Shown piece after piece: positions 25,340 through 36,356 of a stretch of 64,000 nucleotides of DNA. Source of the stretch: Cyprinodon diabolis (Eukaryota > Chordata > Actinopteri > Cyprinodontiformes > Cyprinodontidae). The notes below the pieces were generated by a model. That model was not told the DNA's origin. It ran no database searches and saw only the letters and a list, made by a program, of their open reading frames with translations. Both the position numbers and the translations under genes were made by a program. How positions within the stretch are numbered: the stretch's first letter is position 1; each line of letters begins with the position of its first letter. Location: contig CM060072.1 of NCBI GenBank assembly GCA_030533445.1, forward strand, positions 13,483,875-13,547,874. The letters run 5' to 3'.

Positions 25340-26540
25340 TTTTGATTAGTTTTTTTTCGTTTTGAGTTTTCAGTTACTTTGATTTCTCGGTCATTTGTTT
25401 CTTTTTCATTTAATGTCATTCAAGTTATTTTCTATTTGTATTGAAGCACTTTTGTATTTCTTGTTCTCTCTCTGTTGCCCCCTTGTGTCAATCTCCTTTC
25501 CCCTAGGTCCCTTCTAGATCATTCTGTCCACACCTGCTCCCAATCAGTTGATTACTCTCTTTGCTATATATATACTCCTCCCTTACAGTTGCTGGTTGCT
25601 GGAATCTCTTCATTCCGTAGGTTATTTCCTCCCAAGCAGAGGTGTCAAGTAACAAAGTACAAATACTTTGTTACTGTACTTAAGTACACTTTTTAGATAT
25701 CTATACTTTACTCCATTACTTATTTTTCTTCCAACTTCTGACTGCTACTCATTACATTTTCAGTATCTATATTACATTTAAGTATCTGTACTTCCTATTC
25801 CTTACATTTTTAAAACAAACGTTTCTCTTTACTCTTGGCTTCGGTTTAATGTTTATAAATATTTATTTCACGCCATGTGCCCCATCCAAAGCAGATCATT
25901 GGCGCCATCCACATTTAGTGAAAACTAGTGTAACTGGATGAGTCATATAACGCAAACACTCATTGGTTAGCTAAAGGAAATTTTCAGAAGCAAGCAAGTG
26001 TTCTTCAAACTTCAAACGGGAATTATCTATGCCATGCTACAATGTTGAAAAAGATGCTAAAATGTCTGAAAGGTCGGACACAGGCGAGAGCGTGTCAGGA
26101 GACGGAGACCAACAAGACCTCCCTCATCCTTGGCCCTATCTCAAAGAATTTTTAGAAATAGTCGAAAAATAGAGCTTTTAATTCATATAGTGGCATCTGG
26201 CTGTTTTTTTAAAGGTTAGTTTATACTTTTATACTTTAACTAGTTTTTGCAGCACATACGTTTTCACTTTTACTTGAGTAAAGAGGTCAAGTTTATACTT
26301 CAACTTTTACCAGTGTTTTTAAACTGCAGTATCTATACTTCTACTTAAGTAACAAGTGTGTACTTTTGACCTCACTGCTCCTAAGCGTCTCCTAGTTTTT
26401 GCTTCCTGAGTTTCTTGTCGATCAGTTCTAGATTATAGCTTCTGTATTTTTATTTCATTAAACTTATCAAAAAAGCATCTCTACCTTTTCATCTGTAGAT
26501 TTAGGTCCTCAACAAGTATCCATTAATCCTGACACTAACA
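25340..26540 (+). repeat. LTR-like dispersed repeat, copy B, split by a hAT element
   Basis: This is the same family as 35816-36310 and 15690-16035: TTGCCCCCTTGTGTCAATCT, CCCTTCTAGATCATTCTGTC and CACACCTGCTCCCAATCAG, followed by a TATATATA box at about 25566. The repeat is interrupted at 25636 by a hAT insertion and continues at 26386 (CGTCTCCTAG...), with ATTTCATTAAAC and TTTAGGTCCTC near its end. The plan is promoter-like then polyadenylation-like, as in LTRs. Boundaries are approximate. Confidence 0.5.
25637..26377 (+). mobile_element. hAT-type MITE with transposase N-terminal remnant
   Basis: The left terminus is CAGAGGTGTCAAGTAACAAA and the inverted right terminus is CAGTGAGGTCAAAAGTACAC. 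The ends are dense in ACTTAAGTA/TACTTTA words typical of one abundant fish hAT MITE. An 8-bp duplication flanks it with one mismatch: CTCCCAAG (25629-25636) and CTCCTAAG (26378-26385). Both fit the hAT nTnnnnAn preference. A short frame from ATG 26062 (MSERSDTGESV) ends with HPWPYLKEFLEIV and a stop; WPYLKE.FEIV is the N-terminal start of hAT transposases, so this is the stub left by internal deletion. Confidence 0.85.
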
Positions 26541-27783
26541 TCTGAAATTTTCCCTATTTTCATCATAATCAATAAATCTAAGGCTCAGCCCCTCAGTGGG
26601 TCAATTCTCACCACTGATTCCTACATAAATGTGGTGTTAGAGTTTGACTGAGCCGTTCTAACATGAATATATCATCACACAATGTTTGTTCTCTTGGAGG
26701 AAGGTTTACAAAAGAGCAGTTTACTCTACAGTCAGCTGTTACACAGAAAAAAGCGTTCTCTCATGAAAAAAACTGTCTTGATATGCTAGATATGCTATCT
26801 ATCTAACCATCAACTTTGCACAAACTAACTGCCCCTGCAGAGAAAAAAAAAAGAGTATTCCCACAGCATGATGCTGCAACTGCTATGTTTCACTGTGGGG
26901 GCACGGCCATTAGCATTTTCAGATTTTTTAAGTCCTTCCAAAGTTATATATTTTTATCTCGCCTCACAGAGGACTTTTTTTATTATCACTAGATTTTTTG
27001 TAGGTGTTAGATTCCAAATGTATCCCACATTTTTTAAATATTTTTTTTGCAATTCACTTTAAAAAAAAACAAACATCATTCTTAAGCATCACAATTATCT
27101 AGCATTCTGTGGTGGCCAATCTCATGAAAACCAAAGAGTTGCTGTGTGGTTTTATTAATACAAATGTCATAAATGTCAGCTCTCTAATTGGAATTGAATT
27201 CAATTCCAATTTTCTCCAAAAAATAAGGATATGAACTTGTTTTAGATAAGCTGCCTACTCCTACTCTTAAGTTTTAAATCAAATGATCAGAGATAAGCTG
27301 TTTTTAGAAACATCAAACATAATTTTTTTTTCAGTATTCAGGAACAGGCTGCTTTTTGTCATTGCACTTGTATTCAAACACAGCACAGACCCCTTCTGCT
27401 GTATGTTGAACTCTTCTGACAAGTACAACCACCAAACCTGCACCCGCACCTAGTGGCTCGCACATCCTCAAATGTTCATGTTCACAATGCCGACAGCACT
27501 TAGCCACAAGGGTTCACACAGACGGAATCACACCATGCCTGAGGAGACGCAGTGGGAGGTTGGCTCTTTGTATGACCTGTAATGAATAGTGCTGAGAAAC
27601 ACTCACACACTGAAATTATGACAACTTACCAACATGCCAGCAGAGATGGGAATCAGTGTCTATGGTGACCTGGCTTCTTTTCCTGCTTTATTGCACTGCT
27701 GCTGGATCCTCATTGATGGAGTAAATGGCTAGAAAAGGGACATTTTAAAACAATGAAAATTGTTTCTTTTTTCTGCCTCTCAG

Positions 27784-28233
27784 TGCTCCATGCCCTCCTG
27801 CATTGTGGCCTTCCATGTGACGTGCGCCTTTGACCACGGCCTGGAGATGAAGACCATCCTGGCTGAAAACGATGAGGTGCGCTTCAAGTCCTTCTGCCTG
27901 GAGCACAGCTCCACCGCCACCAACACGACCAGTGTAACCAATGGAAACCACGCCGTCCCTTCGACCACCGACTTAGCTGCCAGATCCGACTGGGCTCCTG
28001 GCTCTGAACTACAGCCAGAGCAGCACCAGGGGTTTAACAGCTGCGGTGACACGGATCAGAGCAGAGTATCACACCTGGTCTCGGTGTCTGCATCAGAGCG
28101 AGCCGAGCGAGACCAGCTGGAGAGAGAGAAGGTTAGCCAGAGGAAGCAGAAGCTTCAGGAGCTGGAGGATGAGTTTTACAGACTGGTGGATCCAAGCGAC
28201 GTCGCTGAAAACCTTGAGCTGCCGCTCATTCAG
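27784..28233 (+). CDS. jade2: jade2 coding exon: rest of PHD finger 2, linker and charged helix
   Basis: The acceptor is TCTCAG ending at 27783 and the donor is GTAAAC at 28234. It has exactly 150 codons, phase 0 at both ends. CSMPSCIVAFHVTCAFDHGL supplies the fourth Cys, then Cys, His and Cys of PHD2. FKSFCLEHS supplies the last Cys-His region. Residues about 47-115 of the exon are a Ser/Thr/Gln-rich linker unlike the paralogues. Then comes a charged, helix-prone segment (RKQKLQELEDEFYRLVDP) followed by SDVAENLELPLIQ. LVDPSDVAENL resembles JADE2 (LVEPAEVAERL) more than JADE1. The exon is CpG- and GC-richer than the surrounding intron, as expected of coding sequence. Confidence 0.97.
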
Positions 28234-29603
28234 GTAAACTCAATTGCATGCAAGAAAGAAGTCATAAGCAGCAACTGATGTCATCCACCATCATTAGTAT
28301 GAAACACACTATGCTCCCGCAGCTGGTGACTTAGAATAAATTACAATCACAGGAATGAGAAAGACAACATGGCAGCACTTGTTCCTTTAAAGGACCAGAA
28401 AGGTGCAAACACTCCAGGCTCAGTTTGAGTGATGCTTTTCCTTTGGAGTCTCAAAAAGGAACCAATAAGCTTGACCTGCTGTGATGATTTACACTAACAT
28501 GACCTCAGCTACTCTGGTTTCAACAAAGCATTAAATTAAGAAAACCTAGACTTCAGATTCACTAATGCTACAAATATAAAATCATTACAAAAGGACTAAA
28601 ATAGTGGATTTTTGACAGAGAAATGCTTTTTCCTTCATAATCACTGCTGACCTGCAGACCGTCACCACCACCCTCCACAAGGAGAGTAAGCTACAGGAGT
28701 CACTGCTACAGAAGTGGGCAGTTCACACGTTAGTGTTTCTTGTTATATAAGTGGAAAATTGAAGAAGAATGAGGAAAGGGAAAGACACTAGACCCAACAG
28801 CACAGAGGAGATAAAGGCTGCTGTTAGAGGAACCTGGGATTACTTGGCCGACCGCAGAACCACAGGCTGTAACTCATCTTTAGGCTGTACAGCTTTTGCC
28901 ACTGTAGAATCACGTCACAAATGTCTAACCAAGATCCAGCAATTCATTTTAATGAAATGGTAAAGCTGAAGGAGATGGATGATTAGAAAACAGAGGCCTG
29001 TGGAAATATGTAGCAGGCTAAGTCTCTGTTTATGACATGGGGGACCTGTGTCTGAATTTTGGTCGCAGCAAAAAGGTCATCCAGCGTAAAATCTCTGCCA
29101 AGTCTGTGTGAAGGTTGCCATGAGCGGAATACCTCTTTCCTCGGTGATCATTAGATTGCCTGGCGTTGCCATGACACTCCCGTGAACCTGTGTTGATTAC
29201 GCCTCAAAACAGTAAAATAAAAATCCAAATACACATAATAGTAAAATAAAAAAAGTCAAAATCATTTCCCAAAATATTCAAAAGAAATTTATAAATTGGG
29301 CAAATTATTTTTAATAAATTTCCTTTAAATCTCTCTCTTGCCACTAAGGGAAGCTGTAGCACCCGCGGCCATGATGGAGAGAGTTTATTTTGTTGCTTTT
29401 TACTTGGGACAGTGTAATGACAATAAAGTTTAATTCTATTCTATTCTATTGATGCAAAATGAATCGAGAAAATATGAATAATCGAATCAAAATTGACATT
29501 TAAACATTCAACAAAAGTATCACAGTTCCATGACTTTCTAAGATGGCATAGCCCTAAAAGAAATGCAATGTGCAACTTAAATGCATGATTTTCTTTCTTC
29601 TAG
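28234..29603 (+). other. jade2 intron (1.4 kb, phase 0)
   Basis: The borders are GTAAAC and TTCTAG. It is AT-rich. Bases 29330-29450 end in GACAATAAAGTTTAATTCTA and an ATTCT-type tandem tail, which looks like the 3' end of a retroposed fish repeat. No gene is visible. Confidence 0.85.
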
Positions 29604-29768
29604 GTGGATTTCTTATATCAGTTCTGGAAGTTAAAGAGGAAGGCCAACTTCAATCAGCCCCTAGTCACTTTAAAAAGGGACGAGGTGGACAACCTGGCCC
29701 AGCAGGAGCAGGACGTCCTCTACAGACGACTCAAACTCTTTACGCACCTTCGTCAGGACCTGGAGAGG
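29604..29768 (+). CDS. jade2: jade2 coding exon: conserved FWKLKRK / [18 protein letters not shown] segment
   Basis: The acceptor is TTCTAG ending at 29603 and the donor is GTGAGT at 29769. It has exactly 55 codons, phase 0 at both ends. It reads [20 protein letters not shown], then [18 protein letters not shown] and a final [29 protein letters not shown] matches JADE2; JADE1 has DEEDNLAKREQDVLFRRL. This part belongs to the conserved half of JADE proteins downstream of PHD2. The next family block (VRNL..MVTRRE) should start the following exon, which I could not find in the window. Reading past the donor stays open until TAG at 29934. Confidence 0.96.
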
Positions 29769-30071
29769 GTGAGTAAGACGCGGAAAAGTCGACATGTGGT
29801 GTGCTGGCATGAAGGAAATGAAGCTTACCTGGGTTTGCATCGTCACAGTATGATGTCATGCATGGGAAAACTACATTATTACCTGCTGAAAGAGAGGATT
29901 GTGTTTGAACTGTTGCCACTAAAGGAAATGCAGTAGTCGGTGTCTGTTCAGAGGTCCATGGAAAGGACACTTATCCTGGTGAACGCCTGGAGTTTGTTCC
30001 TAAAGATTAACCTCAGTGATTCAAAGCCTGTTTGGTTCTATCATGCTAAGAGCTGCTTGGTTTTTGGTGAG

Positions 30072-30077
30072 AATAAA
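30072..30077 (+). promoter_or_regulatory. Possible intronic polyadenylation signal AATAAA
   Basis: A consensus AATAAA lies 136 bp after the first in-frame stop (TAG 29934-29936) that follows exon 29604-29768 if its donor is not used. A GT-rich stretch follows at about 30097-30145. Together these could make a composite terminal exon encoding a short jade2 product. AATAAA is frequent by chance in AT-rich DNA, so this is only a candidate. Confidence 0.2.
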
Positions 30078-32009
30078 GGTTTCCTGTTAAAATGGCAGGT
30101 GAAGCGAGGTTTGCTTGTGCGTGAATGAAGGTTGGTAGGGGTAAATTGTATTCTAGTTTGAAAGACTTTCTACATCTGATTAAAACTTTTGTAGATCATT
30201 AAGCTGAGTCGAATTAAATTATAGGGCACAAATGATTGTTTTAGGTTTGTTGTCTTTTATCAGTCAGGTTCTGGAAGAACTTCTAGTTCTATCAAACTCT
30301 GCAAAACTATGTAGAGCATGAAATTTTATTTCACATTTCTCATATAGTTCTTTGTGGAATATGAAATTTTCTGCCATCAACTGCTTTTTGTCAATCCATC
30401 TGTTCATCTGTTTGTCCTTTCCTTAACCCATCAATGCTTTCATCCATCAGCCAAATATCCATCTGTCATCCATTTTTTTTAACTCTACCAATGATTCTAC
30501 CTCATTCACCCTCCTTTTTAGAATGACCTTTTATCAAATTTGTTCATCAAAGCCCTGACCACTATTAAAACATCTGTTCTTTAAAATCTGCAAAGCTAAT
30601 TTAAAGAATCTGAAGAAAATGTTTAAAACTTAGAACCATCCAAGTGCTTCTGCTGATGCTGCATAAACTATGTTACAAACATTGCTTACTCTGGCGGGCG
30701 TAAATCTTAACCACCCTGTCATTACCCAGTTTCTAGGACCGATTATTCATGCATGTAATGTTGCTCCTGGCTCATGTTCACAGCATGGTACTGTGGTAGT
30801 TCACTGGCATTTTCTGCTCTAAAAACCTTATTCTGACCCTGCAATCGAATGATATACCAACAGATTTTCACTCAACAGCTCATAGCTAAATGTCTTCTGC
30901 AGTCTGAGTTGATTGGAATGGAGATAAATGATGTTTGGTGAAGGAGGGCCTGGTTTGATGTGCGGCTTTTTGCTGTAAATCTATTTTTGTGATCTAAAAG
31001 GCATTTTATCTTATTTTAACAGGTTCTGATATACCCCATTCTTAGTTACATCCAAGAAAACCTGCATTGCCAATCAATTTTCTCTCATCAGACCGTAAAG
31101 TAAACATTCTGGTTTCTGTTTAATATTTTCTCCTCATTTCTCTGGTATGTGTTTTCATGTAGTCCATTTGGCCGAAACTCTAAACTGGTTTGGTTTAATT
31201 TGGATGACTTAATTTGGATCACAATGGTGCAACCATCTGGCAAATTTCAACCTGTTGACTTACAATTATGGACCAAATTAACTAGTAGAATGCAAACACA
31301 ACCCTTAAATATAAAGTTCTCAGTTTCTCAATCATCTCTGCTATGAAGAGTAGTTGTTATTTAGTTCCTAAACAACAATTTCTTGCATCTTTCCCTAAAA
31401 TATTTATGTTAATAAATCTGCTATCTTCTCCTTAACAGTAGAAACCAGTAGAAAAAAACAAGTCTTACCAGGTTAGACAGCAACATTATTAGGGTACTTT
31501 TTTAGTCATTTTATATCTAAAATTCATTAAATGATAGATAGAAGTCTAAAGAGATATTAACTGTACATAGGCTTGTGTAACTGTAGCTACGCCACTCTGG
31601 CCTCCAGCGGTTAGGCTTTATTGATCGCAGCAGACCTTGCTAACCTCCTGACCAGGCAGCGTGTCCATTGACTCCATAACTGTTTTCCCCCCGGACTGGC
31701 TGTTATTGATGTGAGAGTTGCGTGGTGAACCATACCACTTCAAGCCTCTAAAGTCACCTCAGTTTATCCCATCGATAAAAGGTTGAACTGCTGATTTAAT
31801 GCAGTCTTGACAGCATGTTGAATGCCACAAAAAGAGCTATCTCAAATGACTGCTTACAGTAAAACTAACCTGAATGATCACTTTTGAGGCCTTGAAAACA
31901 TTTTTGGTCCAAATACTGCATAATTATACCAAGTGTCCAATGCAAACCTTAAGTTGGATGCTGCTCATGAAGTGATCCATGTCTGGATGGATGGATCACT
32001 GAGATCTGG

Positions 32010-32107
32010 TTTTCTGTATTTCCTCAGTAAAAGCTTCTCTTTGCAGTAGCTTTCACTGAGGAAATACAGAAAAACATACCTCTTACAAGGACAATAAGAG
32101 GTATGTA
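32010..32107. repeat. Two adjacent long hairpins
   Basis: Arm 32010-32035 pairs with 32048-32073 at 25 of 26 positions, with a 12-nt loop. Immediately after, 32074-32085 pairs perfectly (12 bp) with 32095-32106 around a 9-nt loop. The word AGGAAATAC occurs in the right arm of hairpin 1 and inverted again at about 32105-32113, so the two are related. It is not part of a repeat I recognise. It could be a foldback MITE core or a small-RNA-like hairpin. Confidence 0.85.
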
Positions 32108-32921
32108 TTTCCTATATCACTCTTAGTGTAGTATGCAGAAAATAGTACACATAAGTAAGGGGTCTGAAAGAGAAATGTAGCCAAATTCTATGTCCAGTCA
32201 CACATTCCACCTTATTTTGGGGATCCATTAGGAGTTCCCAGATGAGGAAAGATGAGTCGTCCCTCTAGTGAATTCTGGGCCTGCCTCAGGTTCTACCCCA
32301 ATAAGATGTTCCTGGTCAACCCCCAAAGCATCAAATCCGCTCTGCTGACTTCTTTCATTGTGGAGTTGAGATGGTTCTGCTTTGCGCCTTTTGACCACCA
32401 ACAAAACTCTCTCTTTGCAACGACCTAATCTCTCATATTCTACGACTTCTTGGAAAGATGAGCCCCAATTCATTCAACCAACCCCATCCTATTACCTGTA
32501 AGCAAACCATTATCAAATCTTATGCTTGAATAAAAAAATGGCCTCCAGCCTGTTGTCAATCTTTTTTGTATAAGATCCATAGCTTCTTAATAAGAAGTAT
32601 CCGAGCCATTTATTACTTTTGATCATACAAGTTTATTCTTGCCTCTAGCAGTTTGAGAGCCATGTAGTTTAGAGATGCACAATATGTTGGCAGCAACATC
32701 AGCATCAGTGGATGATGGTCATCTTTAAATGTATCAGTCTGATAAATAAAGCAGGACAGGTGTCTCCAAATGATGTTTACTTCCATGTTGTTGTGTCTTT
32801 TGTTTTTTGGGGGGTAGGTTAATAGAGATAATGTGTTTAACTGGAACAGAGAAGGAATGCGGACAAAGAAAAATTGAGATTGTGGTCAATTTTTAATGGT
32901 ATCTGAAAGGTATGGATGTTA

Positions 32922-33312
32922 GGGCTGGGCAATTAATTGCATTTGCAATGTAATTGCAATTTAACAAAATATATTTTTCAAATCACAGAGGCACTGATTT
33001 TTAATCACATTATATTTAACGAGAGTAAGACACAGGATTTCTCACTCCAGTCCTTTAGGTGGCAGTAAAATGCTTGAAGTGGGTTTGTTGCCACACAGAC
33101 AGGTAGACAGTTTTGCAGCTAGCATGCAGGTCCGTGCATGCAGGTAGAAGTAGGCACTTTTTCGCACAAAGAATACTGTAAAGTCCTCCAACAATGGACT
33201 TTTGGGCAAGCAAGCTTTCAAAAACTGAAAAATAATTAGACATTTGGGGTTAGTGTCAAGGAATATTGAAATAAAATTACAATTTTGCTTAAAAGTATTT
33301 GCAATTTTAAAT
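32922..33312. mobile_element. hAT-like MITE remnant, left end only
   Basis: It starts TAGGGCTGGGCAATTAATTG, a fish hAT-MITE terminus, and continues with AATTGCAATTT words. Near 33280-33310 the inverted-type text (AAATTACAATTTTGC) recurs, but the right terminus is missing and a SINE follows directly. Minus-strand frames here are not genes. Confidence 0.5.
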
Positions 33313-33313
33313 T

Positions 33314-33489
33314 TGGGGGGGTGCTTTGGTGGCACAGTGGTTACCACACATGATCCATGTACTGTGGTCTTACTCCACGATGTGGCCTTTCCTGCATGTC
33401 TCTCCGCCTCTCTCATACTCCCTTTCCTGTCAGCCTGCTGTCCAAAAAAACCAGCCAGTAGTGCCGTAAAAAAATAATAATAATAATTT
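33314..33489 (+). repeat. tRNA-derived SINE
   Basis: The head, TGGTGGCACAGTGGTTACCA, is A-box-like. The body contains GCCTTTCCTGCATGTCTCTC and CCCTTTCCTGTCAGCCTGCT, a body typical of an abundant fish SINE. It ends in an (AAT)n tail at 33471-33489. The B box is degraded. Confidence 0.65.
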
Positions 33490-33509
33490 AGTCCTAATGG
33501 AAATTTTAT

Positions 33510-33612
33510 TAAAATCTGTTTATTTATATAACATCAATTCAAAACACATCCTCTCAGAGACAATTCATTCAGATCATCCAATTAGATTGGTTCAACACAT
33601 TTAACATTTAGA
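33510..33612. repeat. Fragment of a dispersed fish repeat
   Basis: TTTATTTATATAACATCAAT followed by TTCAAAACACATCCTCTCAG resembles the start of the repeat at 41708-42000 (TTTATAGCGCCAATTTACAT...). It is a short, diverged copy. Confidence 0.35.
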
Positions 33613-35815
33613 ACCAAGAAGTATCACTCATTGGCCAAAAAAGGCAGTATTGCTTTCAGATATATTTATTAGCCCAGATATTAAAATCATTGCATCCTTA
33701 CTCAAGTTATCTGCCCTTTAATTTCTCAATAGGGATAAAAAAAAAATTCTATGCACTTCAATCAGCGTTGGCATAATAAATCTGATCCTGATCCTTTAAG
33801 TTCCAAAAAAATGTAGGTATATTCAAATCTGAGATCTTCTGCTAATATAAAAATAATAACTTGCTGACAGTTTAGATGGTTTTGCTAATTCCCAATCAAA
33901 TTTAAATATTGTATTCATAAGGCTTCAGGGGGTGAAACAGTTCAGTTTCTTGCTCTTTCAAATTGAGTCACATCCTTCTCTCAGTCTGAGAGAAAGCAGC
34001 ATCGATTCTTTGTGATGCTGCCAGGATTGATCTCCACTTGGTCACATATTGTCCGAACGAGAGTCGACAGCTCACCGCTACTTATCCTACTGGTCGTCGA
34101 TAAGCTCTACAAGCTCCATCTCACTTCATTTGTCTTCTTTACTTTCACACCCCCTGCACTTCCTATCCTTTAACCCACATCTTTCTTCTTTTAAACTTTG
34201 CCTGTTTTCCCTCTTATATGTAGTTATGACACATATAAGATGGTGTTAATTCAGACCTTTATTGTTGTAATAAGAGCTTCACTGATGTATAAATGCTCAA
34301 GATTTCTTATAAAGATGAATCATTGTGCTATTGTTATGTTTATATGTGCAAGAGTGCATAATCATCTCAGGATTTTCTGTCAAATTGAAAAATTGCCATA
34401 ATGGCACCATGTGGCATCCCCAGACCCCGACCCAGTGAGGACCTGACGGCCGAACCCTCCAGCCTGCTGCTTTTGTAAATAAATATGTGTATGTGCCGGC
34501 ATATTTGTGCTGGTGCTGGAACATCCAGGGGGCTAATGTGGGGGTGGATTATGCCCCCTCCTCTTCCTCTTTGAAGTGCTGCCAATGGAACGAATTGCAC
34601 CGTGCTAATGCACTAGTGAGCTTTCTCTATTTCTGCACTCCCCTCCTGAGTGCTACCCAAAAAAAAAAAAGAAGTGAAATCTTGCTTCTTGTCGATATCA
34701 CCACGTTGCTCATCCAATCAGTATGCAACAAGTCAAAGTAATGGGTGGCACAGTGACTGGATATTTTAGACATTTTAAAACAAAGGCATGAATATGCTTT
34801 TACAAAAGTGAACTTATTATATATGTAATTAAAAAATTATTAACATCAGAATTAGTTATTAAGTAATTTCTTGTTTTTGGAAATTTGCATGAAGATTTTG
34901 CATTTAAACTTAGACCCATGCACAATGTGGGTCCTTAAAGAAGAAGAATTTCTTTTTTCTTTTTTATCATGTGTTTGAACAGCAAAAAATAAACCATCAA
35001 ATTTAATTTCTTGAGTTCATTTATTGAATCCTCTTCTGTAATCAGATTAATAGCTGGGAAAACAAAACAAAAAGGACAAAGTTATTATGTATTGTCAGTT
35101 ACCATAAAAAAGTTAACCATTTATAGGGCATTCAGTAAAATACTTCGAAAATCAAAATGCCAAGCCAAGAGTGTTATTAGAGGACAGGACAAGACCTTAT
35201 TACTTTATTAACATTTAAAGAATGCAAAAATTAAGGTCAGTGTAATAACAAGAAACGGCCACATTCACCAATATATTAAAAAAGGTAACAAAAGTGCTTC
35301 TATTTAAAAAATCATGGAACGAAATACATTTTAGCATTGATACAGAGACTTAATTTTTTTTAACCTTTTTTACTTGGCTTATCAACCTTTTAACTTTACT
35401 TTTCAACTGTTCATTTTGCTTTTTTACCTTTTTTTCTTAACTTGTTAACTTTTTTTCAACTTAATTTGCTGTATATCATTCAGAAGCTCATCTAATTGTT
35501 TAAATGCCAAAATAACATCTACTGTTATGTAGCAGTATCTTTGCTCAGTGGCTGGATATATGTCCTGTAATTCAATACCTCACTGATGGATGAGGGGGGA
35601 ATCCATTTGTAAGGAGTATGCAAGTGATCAAAAACCGTATCTTGCCCTATAAAAGGTTAATATTTGATCAGAATTAAATGAGCCCCATTAAGTAAATATT
35701 ATGTAGCAACACCTTTTGCTACATCAGTTCGATCTTCTACGGGTCATCAGCAGTGTTCAAAATGCAGTGGTTACTGCTTTTCTTTGCTTTCCTCTCTATA
35801 AAATGAATATAGTAA

Positions 35816-36310
35816 GTGAAAATTGTCACAGTCTTGGTTCTTTTATGTTTTACTTTGCTCCATGTTTTATTGGTTTAATTCCTATTTTGTTGTGTTTTCT
35901 GGATATATTTGAGTTCTAAGGTTTTTATTTGTTGCCCTCTTGTCTTGGTCTCCTTTTCCCTAGCCCCTTTCTAGACTCCTCTCTTCACACCTGCTCCCAA
36001 TCAGCTTGTTAGTCCTCTCTTTGTTCAATTTCCCGTAAATACGATCCTTGTGCAGTTCCTCAGTGCTGGTTCCTCATCTTACTTTGTCCTACCTCGTCTT
36101 ACCCTGGCTTCTCGTGATTGTATTCCCCTGATGTCTCCATGGTTCTGGTTTGTTTTACATTTTTTCATGTTGGATTTTTGTTTTTTTTGTATTCCTGCCT
36201 CTGTTACCTGTGTTTACTCAAAACTGCAAGAAGTCACCTCCTCCTCTCAGCCTCTACATTTGGGTCCTCCAAACCCTATCATAAATACTTGTAAGGCTTA
36301 ATGTTGTCTT
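35816..36310 (+). repeat. LTR-like dispersed repeat, copy C
   Basis: It shares ATTGGTTTAATTCCTATTTT, GATATATTTGAGTTCTAAGG, TTGCCCTCTTGTCTTGGTCT and CACACCTGCTCCCAATCAGC with copy A (15690-16035, opposite strand), and the last two blocks with copy B (25340). It ends near ATTTGGGTCCTCC at about 36260. No coding content. Probably a solo LTR or LTR-like unit; boundaries approximate. Confidence 0.5.
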
Positions 36311-36356
36311 ACACTTACATTGGGGCAGATATAACAATTGTTGATAAAAGCACCAA

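Larger units (their letters stand above)
17296..27783 (+). other. jade2 intron (10.5 kb, phase 0)
   Basis: The borders are GTATGT and TCTCAG. Bases 17296-18339, 18906-19742, 20056-23270 and 26541-27783 hold no gene I recognise. Bases 22140-22640 have a faint repeat-like texture (GGGAGCCAAAGAGGAAGGCG) without clear ends. Bases 24030-24180 contain a segment (ACGAAATTTCG, flanked by GTATACAC/GTGTATAC) that looks like the tail of a dispersed fish repeat. A 26-bp palindrome lies at 27186-27211. Other elements are listed separately. Confidence 0.85.

Noticed and set aside
33042..33416. A 124-codon minus-strand frame
   Set aside because: It spans a hAT-MITE remnant and the head of a SINE, so it is composed of unrelated repeats.
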